The notes under the pieces: generated by a model
The model's database searches: none
What the model saw: only the letters and a program-made list of their open reading frames with translations
What the model was told of the DNA's origin: nothing
Source: CAWJHE01 sp964614855
Lineage (GTDB): Bacteria > Chloroflexota > Anaerolineae > Anaerolineales > UBA4823
Direction of reading: 5' to 3'
DNA: 25,788 nucleotides
Assembly (NCBI GenBank): GCA_964614855.1
Contig: CAZTMX010000015.1
Coordinates: 1-25,788, forward strand
Position numbers and translations under genes: made by a program
Shown here: piece after piece, positions 14,812-24,900 of the stretch
Numbering within the stretch: position 1 is the first letter of the stretch
How the letters are laid out: each line of letters opens with the position of its first letter

Positions 14812-15939
14812 TCAGATCATTTTGTGAAAAACACGGTGGTTCTTGTAAGCTTTTCCCCCCACATTTTCCAGGTCGGAGCGCATTTCTACTGCGGTCTCCG
14901 CCACCTGGGTAAGATCGGCGTGTTCAAAATTAAATTCCTGGATGGTTTTAACCATTTCCGAATACAGCAGGGCATTCCCGCCGCGCCCGTGGTATTGCGG
15001 CAAGATACCTTCACCATTTAGCGACACCCATTTGGTGCGCCGCATTTCCAGCAGCATATCTGCCAGCCCAAATGGGAACAGGCGACCCTTGCTGCGCTGG
15101 ATGGCAGCAGACACATCGTGGAAAGCAAAAAGGAAGCCAGCTACATCTTCCCCATGCATGATGATTTTGATCAGATGGGGATCGGCAACGGTCATGATGT
15201 TGTTGATCACAAAGTTGAGTTCATTGTCCGTCAATGGATAATATTCCCAGTTGTTAATGAAGGCGCTGTTGTATGCCTTGCCGATGCGCGGCGCCCAAGA
15301 GAGCAGCTCGCGCTTATTCTTGAAGCGCTTGACCGATAACCCGCCGCGTTCACGCACCCGATCGGCGATACGGTGGACGCGCTCGGGCAAGTTGAATGAC
15401 TCTGTGCCCAGGTAGCATGAGACAAAGTCCACTTCTTTTTCAAATCCAAGAGTCTCCACCAGCTGGATCAGATAGGGGTGGTTATAGTTCATCATGGTCA
15501 TCATCTGGCGGTGTTCGTACCCCTTTTCCAGGATGCCGTAGCCATCTAGCGGGCCAAGGCCTTTGGGTCCCACCACCTTCTCCAACCCCCTGGATTTTGC
15601 CCAGTCAAACGCCCGCTCGAACAGGGCGTTGGCAGTCTCCTGGTTATCTTCGCACTCAAAAAAATAAAATTGCGCCACTTTGCTTTCGTGGTATTGGTTG
15701 TAGCGGGTGTTCTCAAACACCGCCAGGCGCCCGATATCCTGGTTATCTCGCGTGGCGATAAAAAACTCGCCGGTGGAATGCTCAAAAAAGGGGTGTTTTT
15801 CCCGGTTCAACATGGTGCGCACATCTGAAAGGATGGGCGGCACCCACTGCGGTGTGTCTTGATAGAATTGAAAGGGAAGTTGGATAAAGCGGTTGACATG
15901 AGATTTGTTCTTGGTATCAATTTCTTGTACCTGGATCAT
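14812..15939 (-). CDS. GNAT-fold protein of unknown substrate
   Basis: 375 residues from the ATG at 15939, which has GGAGG seven bases upstream; the frame continues to 15990, but that part has no ribosome site. It looks like a double GNAT-type protein. The first half has GEFFIATRDNQDIGRLAVF (57-75) and GPKGLGPLDGYGIL (124-137). The second half has QYHGRGG (315-321), which fits the acetyl-CoA-binding Q/R-x-x-G-x-G/A loop. The N-terminal FQFYQDTPQWVPPILSD pattern recurs in conserved uncharacterised proteins of this kind in environmental bacteria. No signal peptide or membrane segment is seen. The acceptor is unknown and the neighbours give no clue. It is probably a stand-alone gene. Confidence 0.75.
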   Translation of the reverse strand: MIQVQEIDTKNKSHVNRFIQLPFQFYQDTPQWVPPILSDVRTMLNREKHPFFEHSTGEFFIATRDNQDIGRLAVFENTRYNQYHESKVAQFYFFECEDNQETANALFERAFDWAKSRGLEKVVGPKGLGPLDGYGILEKGYEHRQMMTMMNYNHPYLIQLVETLGFEKEVDFVSCYLGTESFNLPERVHRIADRVRERGGLSVKRFKNKRELLSWAPRIGKAYNSAFINNWEYYPLTDNELNFVINNIMTVADPHLIKIIMHGEDVAGFLFAFHDVSAAIQRSKGRLFPFGLADMLLEMRRTKWVSLNGEGILPQYHGRGGNALLYSEMVKTIQEFNFEHADLTQVAETAVEMRSDLENVGGKAYKNHRVFHKMI

Positions 15940-16023
15940 CTGGGGCCTCCGGATAATAGCTGCGGATAAACTATTAATAAATATTAACATAATTTTGCCA
16001 AGCGTGGGTAATGGGTTTAATTG

Positions 16024-16073
16024 AAAAATATCGCCGGTGTGCGCAGTGTAAGTGCTGCATACAGCCGGCGATA
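16024..16073 (-). terminator. Rho-independent terminator after the SDR epimerase gene
   Basis: Read on the minus strand, TATCGCCGG (16073-16065) pairs with CCGGCGATA (16037-16029). The stem continues inward imperfectly (CTGTATGCAG with TGTGCGCAG) and is followed by a run of five T. It lies about 20 bases after the stop codon of the epimerase gene. Confidence 0.85.
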
Positions 16074-16093
16074 GATTCTTGAATTTCCAGGTT

Positions 16094-17005
16094 TTACTTT
16101 AGTAGTGCAGCCAACGCTGGTTCTGCTTCCGGGTAGCGGAATGAAAAACCAAGCTCAGCCAGCCTTTTTGGCAAGGTCTTCTGTCCTTCCAGCAGTACGG
16201 CGGACATTTCACCAAGCGCCAGGCGCAAGACAAATGCCGGCAGCGGAAACCAGGAGGGTCTCTTAATGGCTTTCCCAATCGCCTGGGCAAACTGGCGGTT
16301 CGTCAGCGGGGCGGGTGCGTTCAGGTTATAGGGACCGTGGGCGGATGGATTTTCGATCAAGAACTCGATTGCGGAGACCTCATCCTCCAGGTGGATCCAG
16401 GGGAACCACTGGCGCCCGCTGCCGATCGGTCCGCCAGCAAAGAAGTAGAAGGGCAATGCCATCTTGGGTAACGCCCCGCTCTGGCGATCCAGCACCACCC
16501 CGGTGCGGATGATTGGCCGGCGCACGCCGTGGGCTTCCACGTCTTTTGTGGAGTTTTCCCAATCGATGCACACCTGGCTGAGGAAATCGCTGCCAGGTCC
16601 TTGATCTTCTGTGATATCGCCGTTCTCCTGTGAGCCGTAAAAGCCGACAGCAGATGCCTGGACCACCACCAGGGGTTTTTCCACTGCCTGAGCCACCGCT
16701 TCGCTCACAGCCTTACCGGCGTTGACGCGGCTGGAGAGAATGCGTGCCTTGCGTTCAGCGGTCCAGCGCCCGGCAGACAGGTTCTCCCCTGCCAGGTTGA
16801 CAATGGCGCTCTGGCTGTTGACCAGGTCTCCCCAGCCCCGGGCAGTCTTGCCGTCCCACTGCACCTGTTGAATGCCGGTTGGCAAAGGAGCGTTTTTGCC
16901 AGGAGCGCTGCGGCTCAGGATGATGACTTCGTGACCTTTGGCTGCCATCCTGTTTGCCAAGGCTTTTCCGATCAGACCAGTTCCACCGGTAATGATGATA
17001 CGCAT
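16094..17005 (-). CDS. TIGR01777-type NAD(P)-dependent epimerase/SDR protein (YfcH-like)
   Basis: 303 residues. TGGTGLIG (6-13) near the N-terminus is the extended-SDR nucleotide-binding loop. The middle has VNLAGENLSAGRW, ASAVGFYGS and a Tyr-containing catalytic region typical of TIGR01777. The C-terminal part (RPSWFPLPAFVLRLALGEM, then LPKRLAELGFSFRYP) matches the small extra domain of this family. Function in vivo is not established for the family; some members are linked loosely to cell division or plastid development. The frame extends to a TTG at 17035, but the ATG at 17005 has an AAAAGGGAAAGAG ribosome region and places the Rossmann motif correctly. It appears to be a single-gene unit with its own terminator. 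Confidence 0.9.
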   Translation of the reverse strand: MRIIITGGTGLIGKALANRMAAKGHEVIILSRSAPGKNAPLPTGIQQVQWDGKTARGWGDLVNSQSAIVNLAGENLSAGRWTAERKARILSSRVNAGKAVSEAVAQAVEKPLVVVQASAVGFYGSQENGDITEDQGPGSDFLSQVCIDWENSTKDVEAHGVRRPIIRTGVVLDRQSGALPKMALPFYFFAGGPIGSGRQWFPWIHLEDEVSAIEFLIENPSAHGPYNLNAPAPLTNRQFAQAIGKAIKRPSWFPLPAFVLRLALGEMSAVLLEGQKTLPKRLAELGFSFRYPEAEPALAALLK

Positions 17006-17396
17006 CGTGTTTTCTCTTTCCCTTTTTATTCGCAATTAGATTTCTAGCAGGAATTCTTGCCAGCCTTTATCTGAGTGGGTGTATTTTTACATAAAAGACC
17101 CAAAAAGTCAAGGTATTGTATAGGTATTGTCTAAAATATCGCGTGTGTAGCATCTTGCAAGACAGATTAGAAAAGGCATTATTTCTTGTTTTCGGTGAAA
17201 TTTAAGATCGGAGTCTCATGAAACTTGATATAATTTTGTTATAAATAACCAGACGTTTTAAGTGGAGAGGAGTGGAAAATACAGACGTCTTTATCAGCCA
17301 GGCGCGAAATTCAGGTTATGCATAGTCAGTTTGTGTATGTTTTGCATCAAAAGACAGGTTCCGAAGTGTTCATGAAAATCGAATAAGGAGAAATCG
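17006..17396. other. AT-rich intergenic region before the first nuclease
   Basis: 391 bases between the minus-strand epimerase gene and the plus-strand nuclease. It holds a likely -10 box at 17229-17234, then a leader of about 155 bases with two AGACGT copies, one within the palindrome AGACGTCT (near 17282-17289). No convincing gene, tRNA or terminator was seen. A short minus-strand frame at 17294-17557 is a shadow of the nuclease start. Confidence 0.5.
17229..17234 (+). promoter_or_regulatory. Candidate -10 box of the first nuclease gene
   Basis: A perfect TATAAT within GATATAATT, preceded by CATGAAA. The second nuclease gene has the same GATATAATT with CATGAAA just upstream (near 21818). 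No good -35 hexamer is present at 16-18 bases, so an activator may be needed. Confidence 0.45.
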
Positions 17397-20300
17397 ATGA
17401 AAAGACAAGGCACGTTGCTTCTGATCGCCACCATCCTGGCGATGTTGGTCAACCTTGCCCCGACCCAGCAAATGACGCTGGCGGCAGTTCCATCCGATCT
17501 TTTTTTCTCGGAGTATATTGAAGGCACCAGTTTTAGCAAAGCGTTGGAGATATACAATGGAACCGGCGTGGATGTTGACCTGGCTGCGGGCGGATATGCT
17601 GTTCAATTCTATTTCAATGGCGCAAATGTCCCCAGCGTTTCAATAGATTTGGCCGGTACAGTGGTGAGTGGGGATGTGTTTGTGCTGGCCTCATCCAGTT
17701 CAGCAGCAGGCATCCTTGCACAGGCTGACTTGTTCAGCGATGAGAGTTTCTTCAACGGTGATGACGCCGTAGCGCTCGCCAAAGGCGGCGCTCTTGTGGA
17801 TGTGATCGGTCAAATCGGTTATCGCCCGATCCCCGAATGGGGAACTGACCCGACAGCTACCCTGAATAACACCTTGATCAGAAAAAACACAGTTTGTGCT
17901 GGCGATCCCATCGGCAGCGATGTTTTTGATCCAGCGCTGGAATGGGATGGTTACGCTGTTGACACGTTCACCGGGTTAGGCGCCCACAGCACGGTATGCG
18001 CACCGGATGCCAGCGCCCCATCTGTCTCCAGCACCACACCCGCAGATGGAGATACTGAGGTGGTCTTGGACGCTTCTATCGCCATCACATTCAGCGAACC
18101 GGTGACCGTGACAGGCGATTGGTTCCAGATTTCCTGCACCATTTCCGGCCTCCACAGCGCGGTTGTGACGGATGCAGACCCGCTGTTCACCCTGGCGCCA
18201 GATGCGCCATTTCAGATGGGTGATGTGTGCACGGTGACCGTGTATGCCGAGCAGGTCAACGATGACGACAGTGATGACCCGCCCGACAACATGCTCTCGG
18301 ATTACCTTTTCTCCTTCAGTACCTTGAAAATGCCGAAGATCAACGAATACTCAGCAAACACTGCTGATACCGATGTTGAATATGTCGAGCTATTCGGTTC
18401 ACCCAATACCGATTACTCGGCTTACACTGTGTTGGAGATTGAGGGGGATTATAGCGACGGTGCGGCTGAAGGGTACATTGACCATGTTATTCCGATGGGA
18501 ACGACAGATGCTAACGGTCTGTTCCTGGTGAATCTTCTCGCCANNNNNNNNNNNNNNNNNNNNNNNNNNNNNNNNNNNNNNNNNNNNNNNNNNNNNNNNN
18601 NNNNNNNNNNNNNNNNNNNNNNNNNNNNNNNNNNNNNNNNNNNATTCCGATGGGAACGACAGATGCTAACGGTCTGTTCCTGGTGAATCTTCTCGCCAAT
18701 GATCTGGAAAACGGTACGATCAGTTTGCTGCTTGTCGAAGGATTTAATGGCGCACTGGGCAATGATATCGACACGAACGATGACGGTGTCATCGATACGC
18801 CCTACTGGACTGCGCTGGTTGATTCAATCGCCGTTAATGACGGCGGATCAGGGGATCGCAGTTACGGCAGCACGGTGCTGACCGCTTATTACGATGGGCT
18901 GGCTTACACGCCCGGCGGCGCCTCGCGCATCCCTGACGGCTATGATACCGAAGCCGTGACCGACTGGGTGCGCAATGACTTTGACCTGGCGGGCATCCCG
19001 GGTTATACCGGCAGCCTGGTGGTCGGGGAAGCCTACAACACCCCCGGCGCTTTCAATATGGTGTACGTTCCGGTGGAGACCGCTCCCAGTGTAAAGACAA
19101 CCTTCCCCGCAAACGGGGCTACCGATGTAGAAACGAACGCAGCCATTGAGATCACCTTTAGTGAGCCGGTGACCCTGGTGGATTCGTGGTTTGACGTTAC
19201 CTGCACCTCTTCCGGGACGCACACCGCCACCGTAACGGATGCTGACCCGAAGTTCACCCTGACCATGGATGAGCCGTTTGTAACCTTAGAATCCTGCACC
19301 GTAACGGTGTATGCCGCAATGGTTAGCGATGATGACGCCGATGACCCGCCCGATTTCATGGAAGCAGATTATGTGTTTAGCTTTTCAGTCCCGGTCCCGC
19401 CCGAAGTCTGCGGCGACCCATTCACCCCCATCTACGATATCCAGGGCTCGGGGGCGGTCACACCGCTGCTCGGTCAGGAAGTGGCAACTGAAGGGATTGT
19501 AGTTGGCGACTTCCAGACAGGAAGAAGCGGTTTTTATATCCAGACTGCTGCTGGCGACGGCGACCTGAATACATCCGACGGCATCTTTGTTTACTCCACC
19601 CTGGTGGATGTACAACCTGGTGATCTCGTGCGCGTGCGCGGGTTGGCAGCGGAATACCCCACTACCCCTCCGAGTTTGACGCAGTTATCCACTGTCAGCA
19701 AGATTTGGGTTTGCTCCAGCGGCAATACAATTGAGCCCACCGTGCTCTCTTTGCCTGTGGCACCGGATTTTGAGTATGAAGATTACGAAAGCATGCTGGT
19801 GACCTACCCGCAGCAGCTGGTGATCTCCGAATACTTCAACTTTGACCGTTACGGTGAGATTGTGATCACCTCTGAACGGCACACCACCCCAACTGCGGAG
19901 TTTGAACCCGGTTCTCCGGAGGTGGTCCAGGCAGTGCAGGATTACCTGCTGGATAAGATTGTGTTGGATGATGGACGCTCCTGGCAAAACCCCGACCCCG
20001 CCATTCACCCCAACGGGTTGGTTTTTGATCTGACCAACCTGTTCCGCGGCGGCGACCTGGTGCAAAATGTGACCGGTATCCTCGACTACTATGCGAGCGC
20101 ATACCGTATCCAACCCATCCAGGGTGCGGATTATATCCCGGCTAACCCTCGCACGCTGGCTCCCGACCTGGAAGCCGGTGACCTGACCGTTGCCAGCTTC
20201 AATGTGCTGAATTACTTCCTCACCATCGATGACGGTGTAAACGATATCTGCGGTCCTTCCGGCGATATGGAATGCCGCGGTGCGGACTCGTTAGAAGAGC

Positions 20301-21663
20301 TGGCGCGTCAGCGTGCAAAGATCCTGGCTGCCCTGTCGGATATTAACGCAGATGTTTTCGGTCTGATGGAGATCCAAAACGATGAAGACCAGTCAACGGC
20401 GGACCTGGTGGCCGGGTTGAACGATTTCTTCGGTGCGGATACCTTCGCTTATATCTCGACCGGCTACATCGGTACGGATGCCATCAAACAGGCGCTCATC
20501 TACAAAACCTCAGCAGTCACCCCTGTGGGCGAATATAAAATCCTGGATTCTACGGTCGATCCGCGCTTCCTGGATGATTACAACCGCCCGGTGCTGGCGC
20601 AAACCTTTGCAGATAACCTGACCGGCTCCATCTTCACCGTGGCAGTCAACCATTTGAANNNNNNNNNNNNNNNNNNNNNNNNNNNNNNNNNNNNNNNNNN
20701 NNNNNNNNNNNNNNNNNNNNNNNNNNNNNNNNNNNNNNNNNNNNNNNNNNNNNNNNNNCCTTTGCAGATAACCTGACCGGCTCCATCTTCACCGTGGCAG
20801 TCAACCATTTGAAATCCAAGAGTTCTACTTGTTCCGATATCGGCGACCCTGACCTGGGCGACGGCGCAGGCAACTGCAACCTGACCCGCAAGACAGCAGC
20901 TGAAGCCGAAGTGGACTGGCTCGCCAGCGACCCGACTGGGTCCGGCGCCACCGAGTACCTGATCATCGGAGATCTGAACTCGTACGATAAGGAAGACCCG
21001 ATCGATGCCATCAAGTTGGGACCGGATGGCACCGCCGGTACCGCAGACGACTACCTGGATATGATGTTCGAGTTCAACGGCGAGTACGCTTACGGGTATG
21101 TCTATGATGGGCAGATCGGTTACCTGGACTATGCTATGGCAAACCTGAGCCTGGCGGATAACATCATCGATGTGGATTTCTGGCACATCAACGCAGATGA
21201 AGCCGACCTGATTGACTACCAACTGGACTTCAAGTTGCCTGCGCAGGCTGCCATTTTCGCAGAGGATGCTTACCGCTCATCGGACCACGACCCGGTGGTC
21301 GTGACCCTGAGCCTGGATCATGCTTATGCCGCTGTGGATGACAGCTACGCCACGGATCAGGCCACCCCGCTGGTTGTGGCTGCCCCGGGTGTGATGACAA
21401 ATGACACGGCTGCCAACCCGGGCGACACCCTGACGGTCGAGCTTTTGACCGATGTCCAGTTTGGAACCCTTGTGCTTGCCAGCGACGGCTCATTCACCTA
21501 TACCCCCCTGGCCGCGTTTATAGGACAGGACAGCTTTGTCTATAACCTGGTTTCTCAGCTTACGGGCGAAGTGGTGGCTACGGGAACGGTGACGATCACG
21601 GTGAACGAGTACGGCGTGCTGTACTTTATGCCGTGGGTGCCGACGATAGTGGCAACACCGTAA
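17397..21663 (+). CDS. Secreted multidomain ExeM/NucH-like extracellular nuclease, interrupted by two assembly gaps
   Basis: A Sec signal peptide (residues 1-30, hydrophobic core LLLIATILAMLVNLA) opens the protein. Domains in window order: lamin-tail-like (17490-17990), Ig-like Big_5 type (18013-18330), a second lamin-tail-like region (18331-19075), a second Ig-like domain (19081-19390), an OB-fold as in ExeM/YhcR (from 19405), an endonuclease/exonuclease/phosphatase domain (20180-21315) and a cadherin/VCBS-like domain (21330-21610). Catalytic motifs are intact: SFNVLNYF (Asn at 20201), GLMEIQN (Glu at 20369), GDLNSY (20971) and SSDHDPV (21283). It probably cleaves extracellular DNA outside the cell. 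ATAAGGAG precedes the ATG. Three apparent frames merge into one of 1318 codons plus stop when each N run and one flanking 55-base copy are removed. The C-terminus ends in a short tail, YFMPWVPTIVATP. Confidence 0.9.
18489..18698. repeat. 55-base exact duplication flanking assembly gap 1
   Basis: Bases 18489-18543 and 18644-18698 are identical and sit directly on either side of the N run. They are best read as overlapping contig ends, not a biological repeat. Deleting 155 bases keeps the reading frame. Confidence 0.93.
18544..18643. other. Assembly gap 1 (100 N)
   Basis: Exactly 100 N, a standard placeholder length. Because the flanks overlap, the true gap size appears to be negative and no sequence need be missing. 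Confidence 0.95.
20604..20813. repeat. 55-base exact duplication flanking assembly gap 2
   Basis: Bases 20604-20658 and 20759-20813 are identical and border the second N run. The duplicated length is the same 55 bases as at gap 1, pointing to an assembler k-mer overlap. Confidence 0.93.
20659..20758. other. Assembly gap 2 (100 N)
   Basis: Exactly 100 N inside the nuclease catalytic domain, between the metal-site Glu and the GDLNSY motif. As at gap 1, collapsing the flanking copies restores the frame (VAVNHLKSKSS). Confidence 0.95.
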
Positions 21664-21676
21664 GATTGTTTTTGTT

Positions 21677-21715
21677 GAAGGGCTGGCCTTTTGGAAGGGT
21701 CAGCCCTTCTTTTTT
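21677..21715 (+). terminator. Rho-independent terminator after the first nuclease
   Basis: GAAGGGCTG (21677-21685) pairs perfectly with CAGCCCTTC (21701-21709), followed by six T. It lies 14 bases after the stop codon, so the two nuclease genes are separate transcription units. Confidence 0.88.
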
Positions 21716-21794
21716 GTGCAATTATTTATTTGTCGATCAATCAGGCTGTATTTGGCAACAATCTTAATTTATTAGTTGACGGCAGTGATATGGA

Positions 21795-21823
21795 TTTAAT
21801 AACATGAAATAGCCAGATATAAT
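21795..21823 (+). promoter_or_regulatory. Candidate promoter of the second nuclease gene
   Basis: A perfect TATAAT (21818-21823) with a weak -35 (TTTAAT, 21795-21800) at 17 bases. The GATATAATT core and nearby CATGAAA are shared with the first nuclease gene. Confidence 0.5.
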
Positions 21824-21915
21824 TGATACAACAATTATCTTAAAAGCAGTTTCAATGACTTCTTGAATAGAAAATCCAATAATCATGAATAATGTCTGTA
21901 TACAAGGAGAAATCG

Positions 21916-24900
21916 ATGAAAAGACAAGGCAGGTTCTTTCTGATTGCCACTATCCTGGCAATGATTTTCAACTTAGTTTTGACACCGCAATTAGCATCGG
22001 CGGCAACCCCTACAGATTTGTTCTTTTCGGAATACATCGAAGGCAGTAGTTATAACAAAGCACTGGAGTTGTACAACGGCACCACAACAGCTATCGACCT
22101 GGCTGCAGGTGTTTATAAAATCTTGCAATATTCAAATGGGAGTACCACTACCAGTGTGGTATTGAGTTTAACTGGAACGGTTGCCCCTGGGGATGTTTTT
22201 GTTGTCGCACACAGTTCAGCGGCTCCTGCAATCCTGGCGCAGGCTGATCAGACCAGTGGCGCAGGTCTTTTCAATGGAGATGACGCGCTTGTACTCACCA
22301 AAAATGGTGTGATCTTGGACGCCATAGGGCAGGTTGGCTACGATCCAGGAACAGAATGGGGAACTGGTCTTGTCAGTACCGCAGATAATACTCTGAGAAG
22401 GAAAAGCACTATTTGCCAGGGTGATCCAATCCAAAACGATGCCTTCAATCCTGCACTGGAGTGGGACGGCTACGCTGTGGATATCTTTGACGGTTTGGGT
22501 TCACACATCGCGAATTGTTCTGCAGATGCGGCCCCCAGCGTTGCCAGTGTGACCCCCGCCAACGGCGCAACACAAGTGCCCCTGGATGCGAACCTGACAG
22601 TTACCTTCAGTGAAGATGTGAATGTAACCGCAGACGCCTTCGCTTTATCTTGCGATGTAAGCGGTTCGCATGCCCTAACTGTAAGCGGCGGCCCGCTGGA
22701 GTTTTCCCTCGATCCAGCCATAGATTTCTCCATGTTTGAGACCTGTACCCTGACGGTCACTGCCGCAGCGGTCACCGACCAGGATTTGGTTGACCCGCCG
22801 GATGCTATGCTCGCAGACTACTCTTCCAGCTTTAGCGCTTATGGAGATGTGTGCAGCTTGCCTTACACCCCGATCTATTCCATCCAGGGCAGCGGGCTGT
22901 CAGCAGCCATCACGGGCAATGTCACCACCCAGGGTGTGGTGGTGGGTGACTTCGAAGGCAGCGCCAACGCGCTGGGCTTCTATATGCAAGATCTCAGCGG
23001 CGACAGCGACCCGGCCACCTCGGACGGCATCTTCGTCTACACCGGCAGCAATAACTTCGTCAGCCTGGGGCAGGTGGTGCGCGTCACTGGTTATGCGCGT
23101 GAACGCTATAACCAGACAGTGCTCAATGGGTACAACAGCAACAGCGCGGTTGTGCCGGCCGCCAATATTGTCGCCTGCGGAACCGGCACCATAGCGCCCA
23201 CGGATGTGATGCTGCCGTTTGCCAGTGCGGTTGATCCGGAGCGCTTTGAAGGTATGCTGGTGCGCATGCCGCAATCCCTGGTGATTTCGGAATACTTTAA
23301 CTACGATCGTTATGGTGAAATCGTTCTGGCGCTGCCGCTGGAAGGCGAAACGCGTGCCTTCACGCCGACTTCGGTGGTCGAACCCGGTGACGATGCGATT
23401 GCGCTTGCGCTGGAAAACAGCCTGCGCCGCATCACCCTGGATGACGTGCTCAGCTACCAGAACCCTTCCTACCTGCGCCATCCAAAAGGTGACCAGTTCA
23501 GCCTGGCGAACACTTTCCGCGGCGGCGACCTGGTGCAGGACACTATAGGCGTTCTGGGGTATGATTTCAGCCTGTACCGCATTTTCCCGACCGGTCCTGC
23601 CGGTTATACCCCGGTAAACCTCCGCCCAACGACCCCTGAACCGGTGGGCGGCGATGTGCGCCTGGCAGCCATGAACACGCTCAATTTCTTCCTGACCCTG
23701 GATTATCCGACCGGGGACCCGCTGGATAACAAATGCGGGCCGCTGTTGAACATGGAATGCCGCGGGGCGGATGCGGACCAGCCAGATGAATTCACACGCC
23801 AGCGGGCCAAGCTTTTGGCGACCCTGGCTGGCCTGGATGCAGATGTGATCGGTTTGAACGAGCTCGAAAATACCACCGGCGTCGAACCCCTGGCCGACAT
23901 TGCCGCCGGGCTCAACGAGAAGTTCGGCGACGGGACGTATGCTTACATCGAAACGGGCACCATCGGCACGGATGCCATCAAAGTCGGCCTGATCTACCGC
24001 CCAGCAGCCGTCACACCTGTTGGCGATTTCAAGCTGTTGACAACCGAGATCGACGAGCGCTTCCTGGACACCAAAAATCGTCCAACCCTGATCCAGACCT
24101 TTGAAGAAAACAGCAGCGGCTCACGCTTTACCGTGGCGGTCAACCACCTGAAATCCAAGGGGTCAGCCTGTGATGATGTGTACGACCCTGATATGCTTGA
24201 TGGGCAGGGCAACTGTAACCTGACCCGCAAGTACGCCGCACAGGCGCTGGTCGATTACCTGGCGACGGATCCCACTGGCAGCGGCGACCCGGACTTCATC
24301 ATTATGGGCGACCTCAACTCCTATGCCATGGAAGACCCGATCGATGCGGTCAAGGCTGGTCCGGATGACATCGCCGGTACAGCAGATGATTACACCAACC
24401 TGATCTACCAATACCAGGGCAAGTATGCTTACTCTTATGTATATGATGGGCAGGCGGGTTACCTGGATCATGCCCTTGCAAATGCAGGCATGGCAGCCCA
24501 GGTGACCGGTGTGACCGATTGGCATGTCAACGCTGATGAGCCTGATGTACTCGATTACGATACCAGTTTCAAACCCGTCGCGCAAGAATTGCTGTACGAG
24601 CCGCTGGCGTACCGCGCCTCAGATCACGATGCAGTGATCGTGGGTCTTGACTTGACCAACCTGCCTCCTACTGTAGATGCAGGCGGTCCATATGTTACCG
24701 GTGTAAAAATGCCGGTCCAGGTCAGCGCGACCGGATTTGATCCGGAAGGAAAGCCGCTGGCTTACGCCTGGGACCTGGATAACGACGGGATCTTCGAGAC
24801 CCCAGGTCAGAGCGTTCCATTCACAGCCATGAATCCTGGGATCTACCTGATCCAGGTGCAGGCGACGGATATCGGCGGTTTGACCGCAGTCGACCAGACC

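Noticed and set aside
18489..18698. Direct repeat pair that could be read as a target-site duplication or tandem duplication around an insertion
   Set aside because: The copies abut an N placeholder of exactly 100, the length (55) is the same at both gaps, and collapsing them restores one frame. An assembly overlap explains it better.
20578..21222. Minus-strand frame running through the second N gap
   Set aside because: It is antisense to the nuclease catalytic domain and passes through unknown bases; the plus-strand frame carries the catalytic motifs.
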